Shown here in pieces: positions 26,653 to 34,925 of a DNA stretch of 64,000 nucleotides (its first letter is position 1; each line of letters starts with the position of its first letter). The notes below the pieces were generated by a model, which saw only the letters and a list, made by a program, of their open reading frames with translations, was not told where the DNA came from and ran no database searches. Made by a program: the position numbers and the translations under genes. Source of the stretch: Cohnella zeiphila (GTDB lineage: Bacteria; Bacillota; Bacilli; Paenibacillales; Paenibacillaceae); contig NZ_JACJVO010000052.1 of assembly GCF_014212055.1 (NCBI RefSeq), positions 1 through 64,000 on the forward strand. Direction: 5' to 3'.

Positions 26653-28809
26653 ATGAGAACCTTTCACCCGATCAAAACGATGACGACGGCTTTGCTTGCC
26701 ATATCTGTCCTTGCGATTTCCGCGGTTCCCGTGTCCGCCGAAGCGGGCGCCACGGACGGTTCCGCTTTTGAGCTGATCGGGACGAAAGCGACCAAGGTCG
26801 CCAGAGTGACCGGAGCTACGCCCGCGGGGGAAAATTTGCCGAACCCGAACGAGACCGCCAGCCGCTATGCGCTGGGCGGGACGGACCTGGGCATCGTTTG
26901 GGACGCCACGACCGATCCGGACAAACCGAAGGTGATGGCGGCTTTCGGGGATTCGTTCGACGGATGGGGCGGCAACGGAGGCGGTGGGACCGGCTGGAGA
27001 GGGAACGTCCTGGCTCTGTCGGAAGACCAGGACCTTTCGGACGGCCTTAGCTTCGACAAGATGATTACGGACCCTGCGACGCCGGGATACGCCAAGGAAA
27101 TCATCCATTCCGACCATAACACGAGCGGAAGCGGCGATTATACGGCTATTCCGACGGCGGGGATTACGGTCGGCAGCCGGCATTACATTCACTACATGCA
27201 GATCCGAAGCTGGGGCGCGGCCGGCAGATGGAACATCAACTTCAGCGAATTCGCCTACTCCGACGACGATGGCCAGACTTGGACGAAATCCGGCGTGAAA
27301 TGGGGCCCGGACAGCAAATTCGGGCAAGCGGCTTTGCTCAAGGACGGCGGCTATGTGTACATGTATGGGACGCCTGCGGGCCGGTTCGACGGCGTCTATC
27401 TGGCCCGGGTGCCGGAAGCCGACGTTCTGACGAAGGAGAAGTACGAGTACTGGAACGGCAGCGGCTGGACCCCGAACGACGAATCCGCCGCGGCGAAGAT
27501 CATCGACGAGCCCGTGGGCGAATTGTCGGTCGCCTATAACGATTATTACGGCAAGTATATCATGACGTACTTGAACGAGGACCGCGCGGCGATCGCGCTT
27601 CGCAGCTCCTCCGAGCTGACGGGCGGCTGGTCGGGGGAGTCGGAGATCGCCACGGGGGACGAGTATCCCGCGCTGTACGGCGCGTTCATCCATCCCTGGA
27701 GCCTGCATGGCAAAGATCTTTATTTTCTCATGTCGCAGTGGGGCCCTTATAACGTCTTCCTCATGCATTCTACGCTAGAGATCGGCCACCCGGCGAAAAA
27801 CGAAATCGCGGACCCCTCCTTCGAGCTGCAGCCGGCCGCCGCGATTGCCGCTCCCTGGGTGTTGGAGAGCGGAAATGGCGGGATCGATCGGAACCATAGC
27901 TTCTCGAGAGGCGGCGCCAACAATGCGTATTTGCGGAACGATACGGGCTGGAACGGATTGACGCAGACCGTGCAGGTCGTTCCGAACACCGAGTATGAGC
28001 TGGATGGGTTTATCCGCACTTCGCAAAACAACAACGCAGGCTATTTCGGCGTTCGCGCGCCTGACGGGAGCATTTTGAAGGAGCTTCCCTTCGGAAGATT
28101 CGACGACTACGCGAAGCAGTCGATCCGGTTCAATTCCGGGGACAACACGTCCGTCACCGTCTTTACCGGATTCTGGGCCAACGGGGACACCTGGATACAA
28201 CTGGACGACTACAGCCTGCTGGCCGTCGATTCCGTTCCGCCGGTCCTCACGCTGAAGGGCGAAGCGTCCATGGAAATCCCGCAGGGAGGGATGTTCGAGG
28301 ATCCGGGAGCTTCTGCAGCCGACGATCTGGACGGAGACATCTCCCGGAAAATCGTCGTGGACGGAGCCGTCGACCCGGCGCTTGTCGGGACATATACGTT
28401 GACCTATCATGTTTCGGACTCCGCAGGCAACGAGGCCGTGCCGGTTACGAGGACGGTTCAGGTCACCGGTCCGGCATACGCCATTCAGAATGCCGTGTTC
28501 AAGGATTCGTCGGGCCAAACGCTGAGCAAGCTTCCCAAGAAAGGGATGGTCATTGCCAGCGCCGACGTACGGAGCTTTACGTCTTCCGCAACTCCCGTCA
28601 CGCTCGTTCTGGTCCTGTACGACAAGAAAGGCGAGATCCAGAACGTCTCGGGCGTGACGCAAGCGATCGGCCCGGGCGCGACAATCTCGGTCAGCGCCGG
28701 CTTCCGGATGACGGGCAACAACTCCGGCTACGAGGCGAAGCTGTTCGTCGCCGACTCGCTGTCCGGTCTTCAGCCTCTGTCCAATATCGCATCGCTGCAG
28801 CAGAAATAG
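26653..28809 (+). CDS. Secreted multidomain protein: DUF4185, carbohydrate-binding-like and DUF5011 domains
   Basis: The 718-residue protein starts with a Sec signal peptide (TALLAISVLAISAVPVSAEA, cleavage near residue 33). A DUF4185-like domain covers about residues 40-375 (GTDLGIVWDATTDPDKPKVMAAFGDSF, WNINFSEFAYSDDDGQTW, FGQAALLKDGGYVYMYGTPAGRFDGVYLARV). A jelly-roll carbohydrate-binding-like module follows (about 380-525, FELQPAAAIAAPWVLESGNGG...WIQLDDYSLLAVD), then an Ig-like DUF5011 module (about 528-610, VPPVLTLKG...DSAGNEAVPVTRTVQV) and a 100-residue tail. No S-layer or LPXTG anchor is seen. It probably acts on extracellular polysaccharide, but catalysis is unproven. Confidence 0.82.
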   Translation: MRTFHPIKTMTTALLAISVLAISAVPVSAEAGATDGSAFELIGTKATKVARVTGATPAGENLPNPNETASRYALGGTDLGIVWDATTDPDKPKVMAAFGDSFDGWGGNGGGGTGWRGNVLALSEDQDLSDGLSFDKMITDPATPGYAKEIIHSDHNTSGSGDYTAIPTAGITVGSRHYIHYMQIRSWGAAGRWNINFSEFAYSDDDGQTWTKSGVKWGPDSKFGQAALLKDGGYVYMYGTPAGRFDGVYLARVPEADVLTKEKYEYWNGSGWTPNDESAAAKIIDEPVGELSVAYNDYYGKYIMTYLNEDRAAIALRSSSELTGGWSGESEIATGDEYPALYGAFIHPWSLHGKDLYFLMSQWGPYNVFLMHSTLEIGHPAKNEIADPSFELQPAAAIAAPWVLESGNGGIDRNHSFSRGGANNAYLRNDTGWNGLTQTVQVVPNTEYELDGFIRTSQNNNAGYFGVRAPDGSILKELPFGRFDDYAKQSIRFNSGDNTSVTVFTGFWANGDTWIQLDDYSLLAVDSVPPVLTLKGEASMEIPQGGMFEDPGASAADDLDGDISRKIVVDGAVDPALVGTYTLTYHVSDSAGNEAVPVTRTVQVTGPAYAIQNAVFKDSSGQTLSKLPKKGMVIASADVRSFTSSATPVTLVLVLYDKKGEIQNVSGVTQAIGPGATISVSAGFRMTGNNSGYEAKLFVADSLSGLQPLSNIASLQQK

Positions 28810-28814
28810 CAGAC

Positions 28815-28855
28815 CTCAAAGCCCCTCTCCCTGGATAAGGAAGAGGGGCTTTGAG
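28815..28855. terminator. Terminator between convergent DUF4185 and RraA-like genes
   Basis: CTCAAAGCCCCTCT and AGAGGGGCTTTGAG form a perfect 14-bp stem (outer arms 28815-28828 and 28842-28855). The T-run is weak on both strands. Confidence 0.65.
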
Positions 28856-28882
28856 CCTGACGGTTGACCGTCGCTGCCGGAC

Positions 28883-29803
28883 TTACAGCCGGACGTCGCC
28901 GCCCGGGCCGCCCGGGCCGCCCGGGAGCTTGCGGGCTTCCTCCAGTTCGCGTTCCCAGGTCAGATGGCGGTACTCGGCCGCTTCGTCCGCGCCGTTGAAC
29001 CAGCGGAGGAAATCTTCCCAGAGCTCAACGTTCCAGGCGGCGTCGATCTGCGCGGTCGTGTAGACGCCTTCCTTCAGGCGAATGAAGCCGAAGACGTCGC
29101 GCACTTGCGACTTTTCCGCCTGCACGACGGTCAGTTCGGCAAGGTGCGGCGGGATGAAGATGACGCCGGTCGGCGAACCGAGCACGATGTCGCCCGGCAG
29201 GCAGACGGCTTTCCCGATCCGCGCGGGTACGTTCATGCCGGTCATCGTGCAGTCGGCGATCGCCGTCGGGTCGCTGCCGCGGTAGTAAACGTTGATTCCG
29301 TCGATGTGGACGACCTGCTGGTAATCGCGGATGCCGCCCCAGATGACCGCGCCGCCTTGCTTCGTCCGGGCGGCGATCGCGGTGGAGAGGTTGCCGCCGA
29401 CGTAGGTGCCTTGATAGATTTTGTCGTACAAGTCGACGACGACAACGTCGTCTTCGCCTATCGAGTCGATCACCCACTGATTGAAGAACCCTCTGCGTCC
29501 TTCCTGTTCATGGCCGTACTTCATCAGCGCATCGTGAAGGTCCGGCCGTTTCGGCACCATGACGGCGGTAACGGCGCGCCCGACCATGACCCGATCCGGG
29601 TGCACGATCTTGAGATCGCCTTCGAACTGATTCGTGTAGCCCCGGTTCCAGAGCGGACCCCACGCTTCCTCCAGCGTAATCTTGCGCATCCGCCGCAGAA
29701 TGTCCGACGGCACTTTGGGCCGCCCGTTCGGGAAACGTTCGCCTTCCCACAGCGGCGTCAACTGGATGATATCTTCCGGATTATCGAATTTCATCGGTAA
29801 CAC
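28883..29803 (-). CDS. RraA-family protein (metal-dependent aldolase/decarboxylase-like)
   Basis: The 306-residue protein contains the RraA/HMG-aldolase core. VGRAVTAVMVPKRPD is early in the core, then AARTKQGGAVIWGGIRDYQQV, whose Gly-x-Arg-Asp forms the catalytic/substrate site in class II pyruvate aldolases, and PGDIVLGSPTGVIFIPPHLAE. It is longer than minimal RraA proteins (about 160-240 residues), with extra N- and C-terminal segments and a Pro/Gly-rich tail. True RNase E inhibition is unlikely in a Firmicute. Cleavage of a 2-keto acid made by the upstream dehydrogenase/dehydratase genes is inferred. AAGGAG precedes the ATG. Confidence 0.8.
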   Translation of the reverse strand: MLPMKFDNPEDIIQLTPLWEGERFPNGRPKVPSDILRRMRKITLEEAWGPLWNRGYTNQFEGDLKIVHPDRVMVGRAVTAVMVPKRPDLHDALMKYGHEQEGRRGFFNQWVIDSIGEDDVVVVDLYDKIYQGTYVGGNLSTAIAARTKQGGAVIWGGIRDYQQVVHIDGINVYYRGSDPTAIADCTMTGMNVPARIGKAVCLPGDIVLGSPTGVIFIPPHLAELTVVQAEKSQVRDVFGFIRLKEGVYTTAQIDAAWNVELWEDFLRWFNGADEAAEYRHLTWERELEEARKLPGGPGGPGGDVRL

Positions 29804-29827
29804 TCCTTATCTTTCAATTTGGGCCGG

Positions 29828-30375
29828 ATGGCGGTCCGGCGTGCGGAAGTTAGTCTGAGATCAGACCAACTTCGGCGAATAGCGGTATGACGTGCGCGAG
29901 TTAGTTTGAAATCAGACCAATTCCGGCGAAAAGCGGTACGACATGCGCGAGTTAGTTTGAAATCAGACCAACTCCGACGAATATCGGACCGTCAAGTGCG
30001 AGTTAGTCTGAGATCAGACCAACTTCGGCGAATAACGGTACGACATGCGCGAGTTAGTCTGAAATCAGATCAATTCCGGCGAATAACGGTACGACATGCG
30101 CGAGTTAGTCTGAAATCAGATCAAATTCGGCGAATGACGGTCCGGCGTGCGGAAGTTAGTCTGAGATCAGACCAACTTCGGCGAATAACGGTACGACATG
30201 CGCGAGTTAGTTTGAAATCAGACCAACTCCGACGAATATCGGACCGTCAAGTGCGAGTTAGTCTGAAATCAGACCAAATTCGGCGAATAGCGGTATGACG
30301 TGCGGAAGTTAGTCTGAGATCAGACCAAATTCGGCGAATAACGGTACGGCGCTTGAAAGTTAGTCTGAAATCAAA
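29828..30375. repeat. Exact 51-bp tandem repeat array, 11 units
   Basis: The core GTTAGT[CT]TGA[AG]ATCAGA recurs at 29849, 29900, 29951, 30002, 30053, 30104, 30155, 30206, 30257, 30308 and 30359. The spacing is always 51 bp with no indels, and the last unit is cut by the end of the dehydratase gene. Each unit holds a GTCTGA-NN-TCAGAC inverted repeat. The remainder alternates among a few variants (ACGGTACGACATGCGCGAG, ATATCGGACCGTCAAGTGC, GACGGTCCGGCGTGCGGAAG), suggesting higher-order duplication. Because 51 is a multiple of three, an open frame crosses it (17-residue repeats, Arg-rich), but no start signal supports translation. Confidence 0.9.
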
Positions 30376-31764
30376 TTAGCTCCACAGCCGGTCGTGGCCC
30401 CAGTAGTCGTTCCAGCTGTCGGTCGCTTCCCACAAGCCGGGGATGCTCGGGTGCAGGTGCTGAGAGATCACCTCGTCGTTCAGCTCCTCGATGCCGAGGC
30501 CCGGCGCGTCCGGCACTGTGATATAGCCGTTCTGCACGAGCGGCTTCGGCAGCTTGCTCACGATCAGGTCGTCCCACCAATCCACGTCGACGGAATGGTA
30601 CTCCAGCGCCAGGAAGTTCTCCGTCGCGGCGGCGGCGTGAACGGCCGCCAGGCAGGCGATCGGGCTCTCCGCCATATGGATGGCCATGGCCACGCCGTAT
30701 TCCTGCGCCATGTCGCCGATCTTCTTCGTCTCGAGAATGCCGCCCGTGGACAACACGTCCGGATGGATAACCGAGACGCCGCCGGATTCCAGCAGAGGCT
30801 TGAAATTCTCCTTCAGGTAGATATCCTCGCCAGTGCAGATCGGCGTCGTCACCGCGCGCGACAGCCGGACGTATTGCTCCGTGTACTGCCAAGGAATCAT
30901 GTCTTCCATCCAGGCCAGGTTGAACTTCTCGATCCGGCGTCCGAGCTTGATGCAGTCTTCGACGCCGATGTGGCCGAAGTGGTCGATGGCGAGCGGCACT
31001 TCGTAGCCGATGACGTCGCGTACCTCCGCGACATACTGCTCCAGCAGATCGAGCCCCTTTTCCGTCACGTGAATGCCCGTAAAAGGATGGGCGATATTGT
31101 ACACGTCATAATGCCGGTTGCGCGCATGCCGAAGCTCGCTCTCCGTCATCTTGCCTTCCTTGCGGCCCCGATGGTAAGCTTCCGACAGCGACCGCATCTC
31201 CTCGAGAAAACCGAGCGGGGCGCTGAGCGTTCCCGGCTCATGCGCAAGCTGGCCGATGCCAAGGTCCATCTTCAGGAAGGTGAAGCCTTTGTTCATCCGC
31301 TCCTTCAGCGCCTGGCCCATGCGGGCTCCCGTATCTTTGCCGCCGACGTCGGTATCGCAGTACATCCGAATGCGGTCGCGGAATTTGCCGCCGAGCATCT
31401 GATAGATCGGGACGCCGTAAGCCTTCCCGGCCAGGTCCCATAATGCGATCTCCAGCCCGCTGACGCCGCCGCCCTGACGGGCGTGGCCGCCGAACTGCTT
31501 GATGCGCCGGAACAGCTTGTCGATCTGGCACGGATTCTCGCCGAGCAGACGGCTTTTGAGCATGAGGGCGTACATTTTGTCCGCGGCGTCGCGCACCTCG
31601 CCGAAGCCGACGAGCCCCTGGTTCGTGTACACTTTGATCAGGCTGCAGTGCATGGGCGCGCCGGCGATGTCCGCGAAGCGGATGTCGGTAATTCGCAGCT
31701 CCGACGGACGGGAGGCGGTGTTTACGTGGGCAAGCGTGCTTTCATACGTTTCTTGGGTGGACAT
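30376..31764 (-). CDS. Enolase-superfamily acid-sugar dehydratase (mannonate dehydratase/RspA-like)
   Basis: The 462-residue protein belongs to the mandelate-racemase group of the enolase superfamily. The capping N-terminus carries TNQGLVGFGEVRD. The barrel has Lys165 in FLKMDLG and the metal ligands Asp261 (AIDHFGH), Glu287 (WMEDMI) and Glu313 (TGEDIY); His363 (AIHMAESP) is a candidate general acid/base. The Asp/Glu/Glu set and an insertion between barrel strands match ManD/RspA-type sugar-acid dehydratases. The exact substrate cannot be read. It is the third gene of an SDR-SDR-dehydratase unit, followed after the 51-bp array by the RraA-like gene. Confidence 0.85.
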   Translation of the reverse strand: MSTQETYESTLAHVNTASRPSELRITDIRFADIAGAPMHCSLIKVYTNQGLVGFGEVRDAADKMYALMLKSRLLGENPCQIDKLFRRIKQFGGHARQGGGVSGLEIALWDLAGKAYGVPIYQMLGGKFRDRIRMYCDTDVGGKDTGARMGQALKERMNKGFTFLKMDLGIGQLAHEPGTLSAPLGFLEEMRSLSEAYHRGRKEGKMTESELRHARNRHYDVYNIAHPFTGIHVTEKGLDLLEQYVAEVRDVIGYEVPLAIDHFGHIGVEDCIKLGRRIEKFNLAWMEDMIPWQYTEQYVRLSRAVTTPICTGEDIYLKENFKPLLESGGVSVIHPDVLSTGGILETKKIGDMAQEYGVAMAIHMAESPIACLAAVHAAAATENFLALEYHSVDVDWWDDLIVSKLPKPLVQNGYITVPDAPGLGIEELNDEVISQHLHPSIPGLWEATDSWNDYWGHDRLWS

Positions 31765-31783
31765 GGGCAGAAAACTCCTCTCG

Positions 31784-32575
31784 TTAAAGAAGCATACTGG
31801 CGCCGTCGAGCCGGATAGAGGCGCCGGTCATAAATTCCGACTCGTCCGAGGCGATATAACAGACCAGGCTGGCGACGTCGGACGGAAGACCCATCCGGCC
31901 GAGCGGAAATTTCTTGCGGATGTTCGGCCTTTCGCTCTTCAGCTTCTCGACCAGCTCCGCGCCGTTCGCCGGTACGAACGGCTTCTCCTGAGGCTTCATG
32001 AGCCGTTCGACCAGAACGGCGCCGGGTTCGATGGTATTGACGGTGATGCCGTACGGCGCCAATTCGATCGCGCTTTCCCGGGCGAGCATTTTGATGCCGC
32101 CCTTGGACATGGCATAGACGGCGTCGAACTCGCTCGGCCGCTTTCCGTGAACCGAGGAGATGTTGATGATGCGTCCGCCGCCTCTTTCCTTCATGTAAGG
32201 AACGACAGCCTGCATGCACTGCCAATAGCCTTTCAGGTTCACGTTCATGATCCGGTCGTAATTGTCGTCGTCATGCTCGAATTGATGGTTCAGCTGCAAG
32301 GCCGCGTTGTTCACAAGGACGTCGATGCCCCCGAAACGGTCGGCGACCGCTTGTACCATCGAGCGAATCTCGTCCCGCTCGGCGACGTTCGCCCGCACGA
32401 CCAAGGCTTCGCCGCCGGCTTCCTCGATCCGCCGCAGCGTCTCCCGGGCTCCCGCGTCGCTGGCGTTATAGGAGATGGCGACTTTCGCGCCGCGGCGGGC
32501 GAGCTCGACGGCCACTCCTTGGCCGATGCCCGTTCCGGCTCCGGTGACGATCGCGATTTTGCCGCTTACGCTCAT
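31784..32575 (-). CDS. SDR-family oxidoreductase (glucose/sugar dehydrogenase-like)
   Basis: The 263-residue classical SDR has the cofactor loop TGAGTGIGQGVA (residues 11-22), NNAALQ, catalytic Ser in IINISSVHG and the Tyr-x-x-x-Lys pair in YAMSKGG, and a C-terminal FMTGASIRLDGA typical of 3-oxoacyl reductase/glucose-1-dehydrogenase relatives. It should oxidise a sugar or sugar acid with NAD(P). Its start overlaps the stop of the second SDR gene (ATGA), and it lies 19 bp before the dehydratase. Confidence 0.87.
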   Translation of the reverse strand: MSVSGKIAIVTGAGTGIGQGVAVELARRGAKVAISYNASDAGARETLRRIEEAGGEALVVRANVAERDEIRSMVQAVADRFGGIDVLVNNAALQLNHQFEHDDDNYDRIMNVNLKGYWQCMQAVVPYMKERGGGRIINISSVHGKRPSEFDAVYAMSKGGIKMLARESAIELAPYGITVNTIEPGAVLVERLMKPQEKPFVPANGAELVEKLKSERPNIRKKFPLGRMGLPSDVASLVCYIASDESEFMTGASIRLDGASMLL

Positions 32576-33375
32576 GTCGCATCGCCTCCCGTCGCGGCCG
32601 GGCGCTTCATCTTAAAGTCGAGGTAATGCAGCAGGAACCCGCCGTCCATCCGGATGTCCGTCCCGTTCAGGTAGCGCGCCTCGCCGGAAGCGAGAAACAG
32701 CGCAAGCTCGGCCAGATCCTCGTGCGTGCCGAGAACCGCGTTCGGCACTTTGTACCGATACGAATCGTAAAGGCCGGACAAGTCGCTGCGGAAAACGTCA
32801 TCGTCGCCTTCCGCCGGCCCGAGCTCGATCGAGTAGACCTCGATTCCGTGGCGTCCGAGCGTGACGGCCGCCTCTCGTGCGAGCATTTTGACCGCTCCTT
32901 TGGAAGCGCTGTAGGCGAACGACATGCCGGTCGGCTTCTCGGCGTGAATGGAGCCTACGAAAATGATTTTGCCGGCTTCCCTGGCCGTCATCTGCTTTCC
33001 CGCCTCTTTGGCGCAGACGAAGGCGGATTTGGCGTTCGCGTTCATCACTTCCCGGAACACGTCCTCTTCGCCGTTCTCCACGGAGATCGGCCGTACGAGG
33101 TTGCGGTTGTGGATCAGGACGTCTACCGGACCGAGCTCTTTGGCCGCTTCGGCCAGCATCTGCGCGACTTCGGCGCTGCGCCAGTCGTCGATCGTATAGA
33201 CGAAAGCTTGAGATCCCGCCTGCCGGACCTGCGCCAGCTCGCTTTCCAATTCCCGGCCGCCGGAATCGCTGCCGAGCAGAAGCGACGCTCCTTCGGCGGC
33301 CATCCGCAGCAGCAGCGCTTTGCCGCCGGGGCTGTCGGCGTCCGTGATCCAGACGATTTGGCCGGACAGCTTCAC
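32572..33375 (-). CDS. SDR-family oxidoreductase
   Basis: The 267-residue SDR has a degenerate cofactor loop (WITDADSPGGKALLLRMA in place of TGxxxGxG). It retains the catalytic triad region: IIFVGSIHAEKP with Ser, and FAYSASKGAVKML with Tyr-x-x-x-Lys. It ends with YLNGTDIRMDGGFL, the usual substrate-loop closure. The altered glycine loop suggests changed cofactor preference. It is the first gene of the SDR-SDR-dehydratase unit and is divergent from a GntR/LacI regulator that probably controls it. Confidence 0.84.
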   Translation of the reverse strand: MKLSGQIVWITDADSPGGKALLLRMAAEGASLLLGSDSGGRELESELAQVRQAGSQAFVYTIDDWRSAEVAQMLAEAAKELGPVDVLIHNRNLVRPISVENGEEDVFREVMNANAKSAFVCAKEAGKQMTAREAGKIIFVGSIHAEKPTGMSFAYSASKGAVKMLAREAAVTLGRHGIEVYSIELGPAEGDDDVFRSDLSGLYDSYRYKVPNAVLGTHEDLAELALFLASGEARYLNGTDIRMDGGFLLHYLDFKMKRPAATGGDAT

Positions 33376-33462
33376 GTGTGATTCCTCCTCTCCCTGGCCC
33401 CAATCTTCTTCTCTTCACGTTCATCATACAAAGAGCGGACGGACGGCCGCGACGTTGTAAAT

Positions 33463-33510
33463 TTACGATTTCGTTTGATTTTTTCGCGAAAAAAACAAAC
33501 GGAATCGTAA
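33463..33510. promoter_or_regulatory. Long imperfect inverted repeat between SDR operon and GntR/LacI gene
   Basis: TTACGATTTCGTTTG and CAAACGGAATCGTAA are 15-bp arms with one mismatch, separated by an 18-bp centre that is itself near-palindromic (TTTTTTCGCGAAAAAA). It lies between divergent promoters. It could be an operator for the adjacent GntR/LacI regulator or a transcription-attenuating hairpin. Confidence 0.55.
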
Positions 33511-33604
33511 GATTATCTCCCGAACAGCCGCCTCTCGGAGCTTGTCCGGTCTCTGAAAAGGAATTAAGATCAGTTCATACTGCCAGGGCCGGGAGGAAAA
33601 TCGA

Positions 33605-34783
33605 ATGAAGTCCCGTTCGACGCCTGAAAAACGGAAAACGCCGCTGTACGCGCAGGTCGCGGAGAAAATCAAGCAGGAAATCAAGCGGAGGAAGCTGAAG
33701 CGCCACGACCCCGTTCCTTCCGAGGGCGATTGGGCGGCGCTTTACTCGGTCAGCCGAATGACGGCCAAGCTGGCGCTGGATATCCTGGCGAAGGAAGGCT
33801 GGGTTTACCGGCTTGCCCGGAGAGGCACGTTCGCCGCCGCGGGCTGCGAAACCGACGAAACCGGCGAGATCGGCGAGACCGGCGAGGCTGACGAGCGAAC
33901 GCCGGTCCCCGCAGCGGCAATCCCGCCGATCCGCGCGAAGAAAAGGATCGCGATGGTCTTTCCCAATATGGACGATTACACGGCCAAAATTCTCGAGGCG
34001 GCGCAAAAGGAAGCCCGCCGATCGGATTGCCAGGTGCTGATCTGCATCAGTTCGGACAGAGAGGACGAGAGCGCCTGCCTGCAGGAGTTGTACGCGGACG
34101 GAGTCGACGGCATCATCCTGTACCCGCGCGGAAGAACGAGATGCAGCGAGAAGGTGCTGGAGCTGAATCTGCAAAATTATCCTCTCGTCATCATCGACCG
34201 CATTTTCCGGGAAGTTCAGATCGATTGCGTCTACCATGACCATTACAAGGGGACGTATGAACTGACGGACTACCTGATCCGCCGAGGTCACGCGAGAATC
34301 GGCTACCTGTCGGCGCCGTTCGACGGGGTGACGAGCCGGGAGGACCGTTACAAAGGCTACTCCCGGGCGATGCTGGACCGCGGTCTGACGATCGACAGCT
34401 CGAATATGCTGCTGGATTGTTCGGAAGCGTACATGAGCAATTTGCGAGCCGTCAACGATCAACTGGAGACGTTCCTGCGGAATAACCCCGCTCTGACCGC
34501 GGTCGTATGCATGGACGATTATTTGGCCACGTCGTGCCTATACACGGCTCTGCGGATGAACAAGTCCGTGCCCGAAGAGCTGTCGATCGCCGGCTTCCTG
34601 GATATTCAGCTGTCGAGCCTGCTGCCGGTTCCGCTGACGACCGTCCGGCAGACGACGGAGCAGCTCGGCCAGGCCGCGGTTCAACTGCTGCTCAAGCGCT
34701 TGAAAAAGTCGCGCGAAGGAGCGATCACGATCAAAGTGAACACTTCGATCGTCGAGCGGGACTCCGTGCGAACGATTCGTTGA
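33605..34783 (+). CDS. GntR/LacI hybrid sugar regulator (AraR-like architecture)
   Basis: The 392-residue protein has a GntR winged HTH (PLYAQVAEKIKQEIKRRKLKRHDPVPSEGDWAALYSVSRMTAKLALDILAKEGW). A low-complexity Gly/Glu/Thr linker covers about residues 83-100. A LacI/GalR-type periplasmic-binding-like effector domain follows (KRIAMVFPNMDDYTAKILEAA, GVDGIILYPRG, ADG-like loops). This layout is that of AraR. It is divergent from the SDR operon and codirectional with the DUF5054 hydrolase, both likely targets. The effector is probably a sugar or disaccharide. Confidence 0.88.
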   Translation: MKSRSTPEKRKTPLYAQVAEKIKQEIKRRKLKRHDPVPSEGDWAALYSVSRMTAKLALDILAKEGWVYRLARRGTFAAAGCETDETGEIGETGEADERTPVPAAAIPPIRAKKRIAMVFPNMDDYTAKILEAAQKEARRSDCQVLICISSDREDESACLQELYADGVDGIILYPRGRTRCSEKVLELNLQNYPLVIIDRIFREVQIDCVYHDHYKGTYELTDYLIRRGHARIGYLSAPFDGVTSREDRYKGYSRAMLDRGLTIDSSNMLLDCSEAYMSNLRAVNDQLETFLRNNPALTAVVCMDDYLATSCLYTALRMNKSVPEELSIAGFLDIQLSSLLPVPLTTVRQTTEQLGQAAVQLLLKRLKKSREGAITIKVNTSIVERDSVRTIR

Positions 34784-34834
34784 AGGCGCGGATTGCCGCC
34801 GGCGGGGCTGCCGCCGACTTAAATATCAATTGAA

Positions 34835-34849
34835 TATGTCACTGACATA
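34835..34849. promoter_or_regulatory. Perfect 15-bp palindrome upstream of the DUF5054 gene
   Basis: TATGTCA-C-TGACATA lies in the 142-bp gap between the GntR/LacI gene and the DUF5054 gene, 77 bp before the start codon. It is a candidate operator, with no second copy noticed at the divergent SDR promoter. Confidence 0.45.
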
Positions 34850-34925
34850 AACTATTGTGAAAAATAAGCATTCGGCAATGGCGTTCCGGAACGCGCAACG
34901 ACAGAATAACGGAGGAAAACCGCGA

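Noticed and set aside
24343..27768. 1141-codon open frame on the minus strand
   Set aside because: It lies opposite the 24526 and 26653 genes, has Arg/Pro-rich nonsense composition and no domain. It is a high-GC antisense shadow.
29906..30298. 130-residue open frame with 17-residue repeats over the 51-bp array
   Set aside because: No ribosome-binding site or conserved start was seen, and the frame follows automatically from a repeat unit divisible by three. Kept as a repeat, not a gene.
29828..30375. CRISPR array
   Set aside because: Units are continuous tandem repeats without unique spacers, and no cas genes are nearby.
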